Source: Pseudo-nitzschia pungens
Lineage: Eukaryota; Bacillariophyta; Bacillariophyceae; Bacillariales; Bacillariaceae
Direction of reading: 5' to 3'
Length of the DNA: 64,000 nt
Assembly: GCA_037355855.1 (NCBI GenBank)
Contig: CM074761.1
Coordinates: 4,855,346 to 4,919,345 of the forward strand
Made by a program: the position numbers and the translations under genes. Numbering within the stretch: position 1 is the stretch's first letter; each line of letters opens with the position of its first letter. The notes under the pieces are model-generated. The model had not been told where the DNA came from, made no database searches, and saw only the letters and a program-made list of their open reading frames with translations. Of the stretch, positions 52,683 through 62,242 are shown piece by piece.

Positions 52683-53897
52683 TCATGACTCCAGCGTGTA
52701 AATCTGTAACCCTCCATTTTCACTGCCGGAGATGAGTCGCGACTGCGTCTGCGCAAAATTCGCCGTGCCTTTCCCCGCGGTCGTCAGGGCATCGATCGTC
52801 CAGACGACGTCGTCGCTGGTGAAACTGTGCGCGGCTTCGTCCATTTGGCAAGCGCCCCAGACACGAATTCGTCGATCCGCGCCGCACGAGACGAATCGCC
52901 GGGAGTCGCTCAGCCACGCCGAGTCGAGGACCCAGGTAGCGTGCGCTTGCACAACGTGTTGCACCAGAGCCGGAACCGACCGCGAACTGTCCCACATGCA
53001 GATCATCCCGTCGTCGCTCGAGGTGACCAGCAGATTTCCATCGGGAGCGAACCCCACGCTTCGAACCGGAGTCTCGTGTTGAATCAACCGATGGGAGCGA
53101 TCTCCCAATATCTCTACCAGGCCGTCCTGTCTTCCAACCGCAAAACATTTTTTCGACGGATGCCAGGCTCCGCTGAGGGCAATCGAACTCGCTGCCTTGG
53201 ACCAGCGGTCCACGAGCACTCCGGCCGCGGTGGGGTCGTTTTTGGATTTCGGAGTCGACACACCGGTGGCTGCGATGGCAATCGTCCCGTCCAAGCAGGG
53301 GACCGCGAGGAGGACATCACCGACACCGGAAACATTGGGTGGAACTATTTTTACGCAGGTTCCGGTAGCATTCTCCACGGTAAATTCCTGGGCAACTGGA
53401 GGGGTATCGGGGAGGTTGTTGCTTTCATTGTTGTTGTTGTCTTTTCCCAATTCGTTGTCCATGTCCTCTGGCAACACCCATATCCTGATTTTGCCAGACA
53501 AATCGGAGGAAACCACAATCAGATCTCCGGCCGTGTCGTCTTCGCCGACGTAATTGCGCGCTACTTGGACCTGGGAACACCCCAGAGCGGTCGATATTTG
53601 ACTGTCTCCTTCTTCTTTGGTGATCGGGTTCTCCTGCGACGACCCCAGCAAAACATGTGTCAGGACGCATTTGCAATTGGCGGCATCCAGTGCGTCTTTT
53701 TGTGTTTCCAACGTCTTTTCCACTACCCGATATCCTCGCACCACGCCATCTCCACACGCCACCCAGACTCTCCACGAGGCACCGGATTGGTTCGCAGCAA
53801 GGCTGTTGCTGCCGGTTTTCAGCACGGGGCTGCCAGCCACCTGCCAAATGGGAAAGGACCCGAGACTTTCCCGATGAAAACTTCGATAGCCACTCAT
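52683..53897 (-). CDS. WD40 protein, SKI8/WDR61-like
   Basis: Intronless; the ATG at 53897 (MSGYRSFHRES) is the first in frame, giving 404 aa. It forms a seven-bladed WD40 propeller: RVWVACGDGVVRGY, DLSGKIRIWVLP, DGTIAIAA, GRQDGLVEIL, SSDDGMICMWD, GADRRIRVWG and SENGGLQIYTLES. The last blades (HATWVLDSAWLSDSRRFVSCGADRR and DDVVWTIDAL) resemble SKI8/WDR61, a subunit of the SKI complex that feeds RNA to the cytoplasmic exosome and, in animals, of PAF1C. The Asn run in blade 3 is a low-complexity insertion. The SKI8 assignment is tentative because WD40 families are hard to separate by eye. DIS3, the exosome nuclease, is in the same window but not adjacent. Confidence 0.7.
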   Translation of the reverse strand: MSGYRSFHRESLGSFPIWQVAGSPVLKTGSNSLAANQSGASWRVWVACGDGVVRGYRVVEKTLETQKDALDAANCKCVLTHVLLGSSQENPITKEEGDSQISTALGCSQVQVARNYVGEDDTAGDLIVVSSDLSGKIRIWVLPEDMDNELGKDNNNNESNNLPDTPPVAQEFTVENATGTCVKIVPPNVSGVGDVLLAVPCLDGTIAIAATGVSTPKSKNDPTAAGVLVDRWSKAASSIALSGAWHPSKKCFAVGRQDGLVEILGDRSHRLIQHETPVRSVGFAPDGNLLVTSSDDGMICMWDSSRSVPALVQHVVQAHATWVLDSAWLSDSRRFVSCGADRRIRVWGACQMDEAAHSFTSDDVVWTIDALTTAGKGTANFAQTQSRLISGSENGGLQIYTLES

Positions 53898-54481
53898 GCG
53901 ATACGTGCAGTGTACGTACGGTGAGGTACTTGTACGAACCGACAACGATGGAAGTCACTCACTCGCTCACGCACTCGCTCACTCACTCGGCTTGCGTTGC
54001 GGTTCCCTGGGCAAGCGCGTTTCCGGTAAGAAATTCTGTGATTGTCTGGTGTCCACGACGCTACGTGCACTAACTCTTCGACGAACGTTGCGCCAGGGTG
54101 TGTTCGTTCGTTCGAAACCAACGAGCTCGATAAGGCAATGGCAATAAAGGTATTCCTCACACCGGGTCAGCCCTCTTTTGTTTTGAGATGCTTGGAGGTT
54201 GATGCTGGCAATTGGCAATTGTAATTACGAACTACTCGTATTTCTGCTTGGAGTGAGGACCAAGTCGTCCGTCAATTGAGAGAGAGAGGAGTCGTCGGGA
54301 AATCAGTCAACGATCAGTTTTAATCGGACGCAACGACGACCTGATCAAAGATCGCGCGAAGCTAAACGCGCGACACAAGATTTTCGGATTGGAGGCTGGA
54401 ACGCAGATACCGGTACGACAATCGAAGTCGAAGGGAACGCAGATGGGGTATTTCGAGTCGAAATTCTTTGGTGGGTACGCT
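53898..54481. other. Intergenic spacer
   Basis: No gene seen. It carries a (CACT)n-rich run of CTCACTCGCTCACGCACTCG at about 53955-53990 and ends at the target-site duplication of the Harbinger element. The promoter of the WD40 gene should be in the first part. Confidence 0.4.
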
Positions 54482-54593
54482 AATGAGTGATTCCTGAAAA
54501 CATTAATTGCATTAAAAGTTTATATAATAACGGTCGGTTTAGGTTTTCGGGAGACGATTTAGTCCTAATTAATGCAAATAATGCAAAATCAAA

Positions 54594-54636
54594 ATCAGAT
54601 TATGAATGGGCCGAACCTCCTCCTTCATAATCTGAT
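54594..54636. repeat. Perfect 13-bp hairpin in the left subterminal region of the transposon
   Basis: ATCAGATTATGAA at 54594-54606 pairs with TTCATAATCTGAT at 54624-54636 across a 17-nt loop. It lies between the left terminal repeat and the DNA-binding gene; it could be a transposase or Myb-partner binding site or a transcript structure. Function not known. Confidence 0.7.
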
Positions 54637-54894
54637 ACTCTGAAAAAATTCCCAACGGAATCTAAAAATCGAAAAACTTATCCAAATTTTAGTCGGGGAA
54701 GGGATGTCAGTCATTGAAAAAATTTATAGCATGTGTTTTGTAAATCGAACATGCGTTTTGACATGCGTTTTGTAAATCGTCAACTTGTGTTTCAAATTTG
54801 ATAACATGTGTACCTATTGCATTCGGTTAATTGTTTCCCTGAACTGCTTATCGATCACTCGTTTTGGAACTGCTGTTCAACCTTGCAGAGCAAA

Positions 54895-55893
54895 ATGCCT
54901 GGAAAAGGAAGAAAACATGGTGCTGGCAACTATGGCAATGATGAGCTGACTCACATGTTTGCTTGTTTGGAAGAAGTCTTACCCATCGGACCCGACGAGT
55001 GGCAGACAGTGGTTGATAAACATTCGGAAAAGTTCCCCGGAAGAGACGTGGATTCGATTAGAAGAAAATTCGCAACATACCATCGAAAAACTATACCCAC
55101 TGGAGATCCAAAGTGTCCCTGGTATGTCAAAGAGGCAAAGAGGATCAAGTATTTGATTGGTCAGAAGGCAGAGTTTGGAGATGGCCAAGACGTGTTTGAT
55201 ATCGAGACCGGAGACTTTAATAACACGCGTACTGAAACCATGGAAAATGGAATAATTGATACTGGTGAACAGCAAGAAGCAATGGGAGCAACAACAACCC
55301 AACAACAATTTGAAGCTGGTCCCCCTCTTCGACAACCATCACAGTATTCACAACAACGTTCACAACTCATGATGGACGGCGAAGACGCCGATGACGACGC
55401 GTCATCTGAAGTTGCAATACCAAGAGGAGCAGCGAGAGGAGCAGCGAGAGGAGCAGCGAGAGGAGCAACACCAATCCCTATGTCTGTTTCAACAACTGGC
55501 GCGACGCCTACAAAACAGCAAAGAGCATCAAGCCCTTCTACTTCTACTCCATCGACGTCTTCAAAGAGATCGTATAGAACGATGAGATCAATTGCTGCTG
55601 AAGATCCAATTGTTCAAGTCTTCCAAAGGCAAATGGAAGAATCGCGCGCTGACAGACTAGAGGCCAGGCTTGACAGACTAGCTCGCGCTGAAGAAGCAAA
55701 CAAAGCAAGGGAAGCACAAAGAGAAGAGAGGGAGGCGGCCAGGTTAGAAGCACGAGAAGACAGACGTTTGTTGTTAGAAGCGTTTCGGATTGCCGTAACT
55801 CAGCAAGGAACTCAGGGACGAAATACGAGTAAGAGGAAGAAACATAAACATAAGCGCTCCAGCAGTAGTAGTAGTAGTAGCGACAGTGAATAA
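54895..55893 (+). CDS. Harbinger accessory Myb/DUF6818-like DNA-binding protein
   Basis: 332 aa from the ATG at 54895 (MPGKGRKHGAGNYG); the frame is open further upstream, but this start opens the conserved part. Residues about 15-85 form the trihelix/Myb-like fold of DUF6818: DELTHMFACLEEVLPIG, EWQTVVDKH, RDVDSIRRKFATYHRK and PTGDPKCPWYVKEAKRIK. The middle is Gln/Thr-rich with a short GAARGAARGAARG repeat. The C-terminal third is a long Arg/Glu helix (RLEARLDRLARAEEANKARE), probably a coiled coil, ending in HKHKRSSSSSSSSDSE. In Harbinger elements the Myb-like partner binds subterminal DNA and brings the transposase to the nucleus. Its convergent placement with the transposase inside the same terminal repeats supports this. 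Confidence 0.88.
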   Translation: MPGKGRKHGAGNYGNDELTHMFACLEEVLPIGPDEWQTVVDKHSEKFPGRDVDSIRRKFATYHRKTIPTGDPKCPWYVKEAKRIKYLIGQKAEFGDGQDVFDIETGDFNNTRTETMENGIIDTGEQQEAMGATTTQQQFEAGPPLRQPSQYSQQRSQLMMDGEDADDDASSEVAIPRGAARGAARGAARGATPIPMSVSTTGATPTKQQRASSPSTSTPSTSSKRSYRTMRSIAAEDPIVQVFQRQMEESRADRLEARLDRLARAEEANKAREAQREEREAARLEAREDRRLLLEAFRIAVTQQGTQGRNTSKRKKHKHKRSSSSSSSSDSE

Positions 55894-56193
55894 GGAACGA
55901 CCAAAGGAATCGTAATGAATCGAATCGATATATCCGGAATCGATATATCCGGATAAATCCATTGAGGAGGAACGTTATATCCGGTTCGAACGTTAGAAAG
56001 AATCGATATTATGATTAATATTTGGATTAATTTAAGTGCATTAAATGAATTTGTCAATTATTTAACTCCAGAGCACCTCTCTTCGGTTTGTTTATCGATC
56101 TTAAGGCTCTCTTCGGTTTGTTTATGGATCTTAAGGGGGTATTTTTTTGTCAAGAGACGTGTTTGCCTCGTTGTTGACGCTATTAGCGCTTGT

Positions 56194-57387
56194 TTATTCC
56201 TCCGAGGACGATGGATCGAAAAAATTGTTGGCAGTAACAGTGGGTATAATGTTGTAAGAAAAGAATCCAGGTGTATCACTCACGAAAGTGTTCCGAATAG
56301 TGTTGATCCCTATCTTGCTCGTCTGATAATTGTACAAGTGAATTACAAGGAAGAGTATCACTTTCCTTTCTTCTATTTGCATCCGGTCTTTTAACCGGGG
56401 GAATCCTCCTTGTATCTGACGCATCCCCCACTCAGATAATTGTCGACAGCTTGTTGCAGCTCGGTTCAGTGCAACTCCAGCCGGTGTGTCTGGATCTCTT
56501 TGAGAACTTTTAATTAGGAAATCCTTGGATCCTACATTGAACGCAGAGTCAACTACCACTCTGGCTTTGAACCGGTCATAGATGTGCTCCATTTTTCCAT
56601 ATAAGCCATAATCAGCTTGTGTACTATCGTGCCAACTGCCGGGACAATTAAGCGTACAGGCCCTGATCAAACCGTCAGGACCGAAGATAATAACAGAGTT
56701 GACGTGTGTGTTTGATGTCCAACCATTGTGGTATCGGTTTTGAATCCTCCAATTACAAGACCTCTGCAAATCAAGTTTAAGTCCATCACAAGCTGCCCAG
56801 ACTCGATGCTGTCCTAATAGTGGATACTTGGCACCGATAACTTTGATATAATTTTCGATTTCGTCTTTATCTGGCAATCGAACGCGGGCAGAAGGATCCT
56901 TTTGTATTGCAAAAAGAAGTACTCTCCTGCCAAATATAAGCCATTTATACATAGGAGTGGCAGTTAATCCAAAGGCTAGACTAATCGATCTTGCTGCTGA
57001 TCCACGCGTTCGAAACCAGTACAACACTAGCCCAAGACAACCCACAGCATCCATGTCGCGTCTTCGACCTTTCATCTTTTCGGGTTTCCGAACAATGCAT
57101 CTTGTTGTCTCATTGTATGTATACATGTCAAAATAGGGTTCAAAGATAGCAAGCAGTTCGTGAAAGACTTTATGATCCATTCCACAACAGTTGAGAAGGG
57201 CTTGATCGTCCCCAGATCCAAACATGTAAGCGAATGGGGATGATGTGTATCTACGGATGGAGATTCGAGGATTTCTTCGGTCTCGTCTTCTTTTATCTTC
57301 AGGGGATAACTGCCTATAATTGTAATCAGGCATTCTATATTTCTTATAGTAGTAATAGAAAAAAATCATTTCGAGTGTTGACACCAT
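56194..57387 (-). CDS. Harbinger DDE transposase
   Basis: 397 aa, intronless, starting at the minus-strand ATG 57387. The N-terminal half is helical with a helix-turn-helix-like DMDAVGCLGLVLYWFRTRG and SAARSISLAFGLTATPMYKW. The DDE_Tnp_4 nuclease domain has D201 in VWAACDGLKLDLQ, the NGWTSNTHVNSVIIFGPDG strand pair, PGSWHDS, D280 in ARVVVDSAF and E319 in LSEWGMRQIQG. These acids are in the right order and spacing to hold the metal ions. The C-terminus has the FLVIHLYNYQTSKIGINTIRN helix and an acidic end. No stop or frameshift is present. It is coded opposite to its DNA-binding partner, with 300 bases between the two stops. Confidence 0.93.
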   Translation of the reverse strand: MVSTLEMIFFYYYYKKYRMPDYNYRQLSPEDKRRRDRRNPRISIRRYTSSPFAYMFGSGDDQALLNCCGMDHKVFHELLAIFEPYFDMYTYNETTRCIVRKPEKMKGRRRDMDAVGCLGLVLYWFRTRGSAARSISLAFGLTATPMYKWLIFGRRVLLFAIQKDPSARVRLPDKDEIENYIKVIGAKYPLLGQHRVWAACDGLKLDLQRSCNWRIQNRYHNGWTSNTHVNSVIIFGPDGLIRACTLNCPGSWHDSTQADYGLYGKMEHIYDRFKARVVVDSAFNVGSKDFLIKSSQRDPDTPAGVALNRAATSCRQLSEWGMRQIQGGFPRLKDRMQIEERKVILFLVIHLYNYQTSKIGINTIRNTFVSDTPGFFSYNIIPTVTANNFFDPSSSEE

Positions 57388-57777
57388 TGTACTAGTTCTA
57401 ATTCAGCAAGAGAAGAGGCTGTCGATTCGATTGTGGATTTGTCGATCGATTCGGTTGTTCGAAAAAGATTAAATTAATTTGCCAGAGTACATCCCCCCCC
57501 CTGTTGTTAAGGATGCAAAATCAAGTAAAAAAGTTGATCTTTTTTTCGTGTTCCGAACAGAGCCGGCCTGCTATAGAGGTTCGGCTAATGACTTTTTTGT
57601 TTTTGGAAAGAGAATTCCAAATTCCAAAATGCCCAAAATAGGCACGAACGGAATCGACCGTTAAACTCTCATTCTTTAGCGTCCGTTGGGTGCGCAAAAA
57701 AATAAACGTTGTTTAATGCGATTTAATACTTTAGGTAATTTGTGTTTTCAGGAATCACTCAATACGGTAGGGTAAAA

Positions 57778-58204
57778 AACCAAAATGGGGATAAATTTGG
57801 TACGCAAATCTGGTAATGAAAACAGATGATACTTCCCGCTCTATCCTCATATACAGTAATGTAATATTTTAATGATGCTCAACATGCACGATAAGTGTTA
57901 TTGTGCTTGTTGTATTGTATCGTGCATGTTATCGTGCATGTTATCGTGCATGTTATTGTGCATGTTATTGTGCATGTTATTGTGCATGTTATTGTGCATG
58001 TTATTGTGCATGTTATTGTGCATGTTATTGTGCATGTTATTGTGCATGTTATTTGTTATTGTGCGTGCAATGTTACAGTGCGTGTTTTTCTCCCTATTCA
58101 CGCAATAGTATTGCCCTACTGTTAAACACTGTCAAGCATATAGTGCAAAATATCATCTGTTTTCATCACCAGACTTGCGTACCGAATTTATCCCCATTTT
58201 GGTT
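57778..58204. repeat. Fold-back element: 54-bp inverted arms around a 12-bp satellite
   Basis: Left arm 57778-57831 and right arm 58151-58204 are inverted copies with three mismatches in 54 positions (sequence around CCAAAATGGGGATAAATTTG). Between them are about a dozen copies of TGCATGTTATTG (57910-58050). The arms can pair to form a large hairpin. It starts about 18 bp from the right end of the Harbinger transposon. The right arm is repeated at about 58610-58663 and 59069-59122. Confidence 0.85.
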
Positions 58205-59372
58205 TTCGGAAAGATTTCGACCAGAAATACCCTAACTTACGGTATCTGCGTTCCCTTCGACTTCGTTTGTCGTATCTGCGTTCCGAGCACCTTTTCGGAT
58301 TGTTGTAAAACTCACATAAGGTTAAGTTACCGTAAACCTTACGAAGTGGTACGAAGTACTTTTTAGTTCATATGAATATAAGTATTATAAGGTATGTAAT
58401 AGGTACTTACTCGTACGTACGAACATCATTATTTTTCTCAACAATTTTTTTTCTGCATGTTATTGTGCATGTTATTGTGCATGTTATTGTGCATGTTATT
58501 GTGCATGTTATTTGTTATTGTGCGTGTAATGTTACCGTGCGTGTTTTTCTCCCTATTCACGCAATAGTATTGCCCTACTGTTAAACACTGTCAAGCATAT
58601 AGTGCAAAATATCATCTGTTTTCATCACCAGACTTGCGTACCGAATTTATCCCCATTTTGGTTTTCGGAAAGATTTCAACCAGAAATACCCTAACTTACG
58701 GTATCTGCGTTCCCTTCGACTTCGTTTGTCGTATCTGCGTTCCGAGCACCTTTTCGGATTGTTGTAAAACTCACATAAGGTTAAGTTACCGTAAACCTTA
58801 CGAAGTGGTACGAAGTACTTTTTAGTTCATATGAATATAAGTATTATAAGGTATGTAATAGGTACTTACTCGTACGTACGAACATCATTATTTTTCTCAA
58901 CAATTTTTTTTCTGCATGTTATTGTGCATGTTATTGTGCATGTTATTGTGCATGTTATTGTGCATGTTATTTGTTATTGTGCGTGCAATGTTACCGTGCG
59001 TGTTTTTCTCCCTATTCACGCAATAGTATTGCCCTACTGTTAAACACTGTCAAGCATATAGTGCAAAATATCATCTGTTTTCATCACCAGACTTGCGTAC
59101 CGAATTTATCCCCATTTTGGTTTTCGGAAAGATTTCAACCAGAAATACCCTAACTTACGGTATCTGCGTTCCCTTCGACTTCGTTTGTCGTATCTGCGTT
59201 CCGAGCACCTTTTCGGATTGTTGTAAAACTCACATAAGGTTAAGTTACCGTAAACCTTACGAAGTGGTACGAAGTACTTTTTAGTTCATATGAATATAAG
59301 TATTATAAGGTATGTAATAGGTACTTACTCGTACGTACGAACATCATTATTTTTCTCAACAATTTTTTTTCA
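57996..59372. repeat. Three tandem copies of a 459-bp unit
   Basis: Copies start at about 57996, 58455 and 58914 and are almost identical (a handful of single-base differences, for example GTGCGTGCAATG versus GTGCGTGTAATG). Each contains four TGCATGTTATTG units, the fold-back right arm, a GTTACCGTAAACCTTACG block and a poly-T end. Identical 63-codon frames in each copy are repeat by-products. The near-identity implies recent amplification. Confidence 0.95.
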
Positions 59373-59580
59373 ATTTTTCAAAAATCAAAAAGCGAACTGC
59401 AAACTGCAAGAAAGAAGCCGAAACGGAGTTGTTGACTGACGAGAGAACACGAAAGCACATCAGTGTCAATCACAGAGAAGAGCGACCGCTTGCCTTGTGT
59501 ATTGTGTGCACATTGCGTGACCGGGCCATTTCTTTGAAGGATGCAATATCATCGGGAGGCTCGACATCAAGAAGAATGAA

Positions 59581-62022
59581 ATGCTCGCAACGTTTGGGAC
59601 GGGACTGCGGAGAATCCGCGGTGCAACAGGCGGTGTTCCCGGTTTGTCACTGTCGATGTTCCTGTCCACGCGGGCGGCACCATGGAAACCAATGGCAAAG
59701 GATTTGCTGAAGCGCACCAAGGACTTTGATGCAAAAATCCATCGATTCGGATCCGGATTCGAAACCGGATTCGCCGTCAACGGGCAGATGGGAGCGGAGA
59801 ATCACGCACTTTTGAACGACTGGCGACACCTGCTGTTCCAAATACCACAGGACGAAACGAAATTCCTTTCCCAAAGCGCGACTTCCATCGACAAAATCCT
59901 TCGCATCAACCTGGACCAGCTCTCAGAGAAAGACGAGGACACCAGGAATGAATCCGAACACAAGAATGGTTTTCAGCCATCACCGACGCTCCGAGAGGAT
60001 ATAGCGACTGGGATCTATGCCTGGGGTAGAGCAGCACGGGAGGATTCGAATGCTCCGTTGAGAGCGGAAGCGTTGGCGGAACAATTTGACAAAATCGACG
60101 ACGACGACAAGTCCGAGGACGAAACCTCGGTTTTGCGTCACAATCGCGACATTTACTCGGCTCTGGTCTACTGCTGGTCACAGGCTCCTGCGAACGAAAT
60201 AGCGTCGGAAAAATCTCTCTTTTGGTTTCGAAAGATGCTCGACCGTCAGCCCACGGCCGTTACTCCCGAAGCTTGGAATGCGCTTCTCCGAATCCACGTC
60301 AAGCAAGGAAAATTCTCGTGGATCGAAAAGAATCTGCTGGAACAACACTCTTCCCTCAACAACGGCTACTCGTATGTCAGTCTCGTCGAAGGTTGGATGG
60401 ACTCGAACGATCCGGATGGCGTGAGAAAAGCTAACCAAGCACTGCAACGCGGCATTGCCTACTGTATCGACAAACGGGATCGGACTCCCGCGCTGCAGCA
60501 GCTCCTTTATCGGTACCTGATGAAAAGCATCGAAAAAAATCTTGCCGTTGACTACGAGCGCGTGATGAACCAGGCACTCGTGCTCCAGCAAGACAACCCG
60601 GAGCTCGAAATCCTGGATGCAAAGCACTTTATTGTGGTGATGAACGCCATGATTGCCACCGGAGACTCCGACAAGGTCGTCGAACTGTTCCAAAGAATGC
60701 AAGTGGCCTACGAACGAGGCTCCGAACGATTGAAGCCCGACGACTACCAGGTTCTAGTGGCGGTTTTGTTGGCCTTGTCGAAGACAAAAAATTCTCAGAG
60801 TGTCGAAGACTGCGAGGGTCTGCTGTCGATGATAGAGTCCTATGTAATGACAGATCAATCATCGGCCAGTGAAATTTCCAATCATGCTTACAACATAGTC
60901 ATAGATTGTTTTGTTCGATTTCGGCATGTCGAGGACAGGAGCAAACGCGTGGAGATGTTGATTCGGCGCATGGAAAAGCTGTCGACCGAGCACAACAATT
61001 CACAATTACTACCCGACAAAGTCTCGTACTCCGCATTGATGAAAGCGATTGTGCTAGAAAACAAACCGGGTTGCCTTTCGGAGGTCGAAGACATACTTCA
61101 ACGAATGGAAAGTTCCGATGTTCCTTCTATGCAACCGGATCGGAATGTGTACACCGTCGTTCTAGAGGCTATTTTGAAAAATGGTGGTGATACAGCCCTT
61201 TTCCAGGCACGACGCTTGATGGACAGAATGGAACGGATCGCCAATCTTCAACCGGACAGGATAATGTACACCATTTTGATGAAATTTCATTCCGTGACCG
61301 GTGACGTCCGCCTGGCAGATGAAGTGTTGAAAACAATGATCGAAGCCTATCGGAATGGACGCACCGATTGCTGTCCTAACGAAAAAGCCTTTGTCACTGC
61401 AATCAGTGCATGGGAACGATCGGAACAGGAGGGAGTCCCGGACGAAGCGTTCAGGCTTTTTAACGATATGGTTTCTCTGTACGATAGCGGGATTGAAGAA
61501 TGCCGACCATCACGGAAAACTTTTGGAATGCTGATGGTGATTCTTGCGAAAACAGAACACGAATCGAAGCTGCAGATGGCCCAAAACCTCATCTCTCAAA
61601 TGGAAACACATGGCGTCACCCCCGACTTGACAATATTGAATTGGTACATGCGGGTTTGCACCACAATCGCTAGCAAGGATCCAATTCATCGACGAGAAAG
61701 TTGGACGGAAGCCTTGCTTGCGTTCAACATACTGCAGGAAAAGGGATTGGCAAATTCCCACAGCTACAACTCCATATTCCATGCCTGTGACAAGTTCGTT
61801 CTCGATCCACGGGAGCGATATTCCTTTTTCCGGGATACGTACTACAAGTGCAGAAGCGACGGGCGAGTCGATCGGAAAATTTTGACATCGCTCCGGCGAT
61901 TCCTTTCTCCAAAGGTTTACCGCCATCTGACCAAGTTGGACCCCAGGGACAACGGGATAAAGATGAAACTCTATCGGCAATTGAATGATTTCGATGCTGG
62001 CGACAGTGGAGCAACGCGTTAG
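59581..62022 (+). CDS. Pentatricopeptide-repeat (PPR) protein, probably mitochondrial
   Basis: 813 aa, intronless, ATG at 59581. The N-terminus is basic, hydroxylated and free of acids for 35 residues (MLATFGTGLRRIRGATGGV), suggesting a mitochondrial presequence. From about residue 200 to 780 there are repeated 35-residue helical pairs with PPR signatures: VYCWSQAP, VTPEAWNALLRIHVKQGK, HFIVVMNAMIATGDSDKVVELFQRM, VSYSALMKAIVLEN, RNVYTVVLEAILKNGGD, RIMYTILMKFHSVTGDVRLADEVLKTMIEA, KTFGMLMVILAKTE and LTILNWYMRVCT. I count at least ten. There is no SMR, DYW or E domain. PPR proteins bind single-stranded organelle RNA to process, stabilise or translate it; the RNA target cannot be read by eye. Confidence 0.9.
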   Translation: MLATFGTGLRRIRGATGGVPGLSLSMFLSTRAAPWKPMAKDLLKRTKDFDAKIHRFGSGFETGFAVNGQMGAENHALLNDWRHLLFQIPQDETKFLSQSATSIDKILRINLDQLSEKDEDTRNESEHKNGFQPSPTLREDIATGIYAWGRAAREDSNAPLRAEALAEQFDKIDDDDKSEDETSVLRHNRDIYSALVYCWSQAPANEIASEKSLFWFRKMLDRQPTAVTPEAWNALLRIHVKQGKFSWIEKNLLEQHSSLNNGYSYVSLVEGWMDSNDPDGVRKANQALQRGIAYCIDKRDRTPALQQLLYRYLMKSIEKNLAVDYERVMNQALVLQQDNPELEILDAKHFIVVMNAMIATGDSDKVVELFQRMQVAYERGSERLKPDDYQVLVAVLLALSKTKNSQSVEDCEGLLSMIESYVMTDQSSASEISNHAYNIVIDCFVRFRHVEDRSKRVEMLIRRMEKLSTEHNNSQLLPDKVSYSALMKAIVLENKPGCLSEVEDILQRMESSDVPSMQPDRNVYTVVLEAILKNGGDTALFQARRLMDRMERIANLQPDRIMYTILMKFHSVTGDVRLADEVLKTMIEAYRNGRTDCCPNEKAFVTAISAWERSEQEGVPDEAFRLFNDMVSLYDSGIEECRPSRKTFGMLMVILAKTEHESKLQMAQNLISQMETHGVTPDLTILNWYMRVCTTIASKDPIHRRESWTEALLAFNILQEKGLANSHSYNSIFHACDKFVLDPRERYSFFRDTYYKCRSDGRVDRKILTSLRRFLSPKVYRHLTKLDPRDNGIKMKLYRQLNDFDAGDSGATR

Positions 62023-62242
62023 AAGACACCAGGATCTGAATTACTACAAACTAACTGCAATAGGTGACCCTTTGTTTATTTCGTTATTTAAAAAAAAGAA
62101 CACATTTTCCACAATTGTGATTCGTCATTCAAAAAAAACACCCTGTATCGCAAACCACCGACAGATATGTACCCATTTTTACGATTCGTCATTCAAAACA
62201 AACACCCTGCATCGCACACCACCGACAGTTATGTACCCATTT

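Larger units (their letters stand above)
54485..57760. mobile_element. Complete PIF/Harbinger DNA transposon (3276 bp)
   Basis: Terminal inverted repeats of 18 bp match perfectly: GAGTGATTCCTGAAAACA at 54485-54502 and its complement at 57743-57760. They are flanked by a 3-bp target duplication, AAT, at 54482-54484 and 57761-57763. Inside are the two proteins that define the superfamily, arranged convergently: a Myb/DUF6818-type DNA-binding protein (54895-55893, +) and a DDE transposase (56194-57387, -). Both frames and the three catalytic acids are intact, so the element may be young and possibly active. Typical PIF/Harbinger duplications are TWA; AAT has the right length but a different sequence. 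Confidence 0.93.

Noticed and set aside
57872..59284. Frames of 60-110 codons (CMLLCMLL, VIVHVIVH and identical 63-codon copies)
   Set aside because: Products of the 12-bp and 459-bp repeats.
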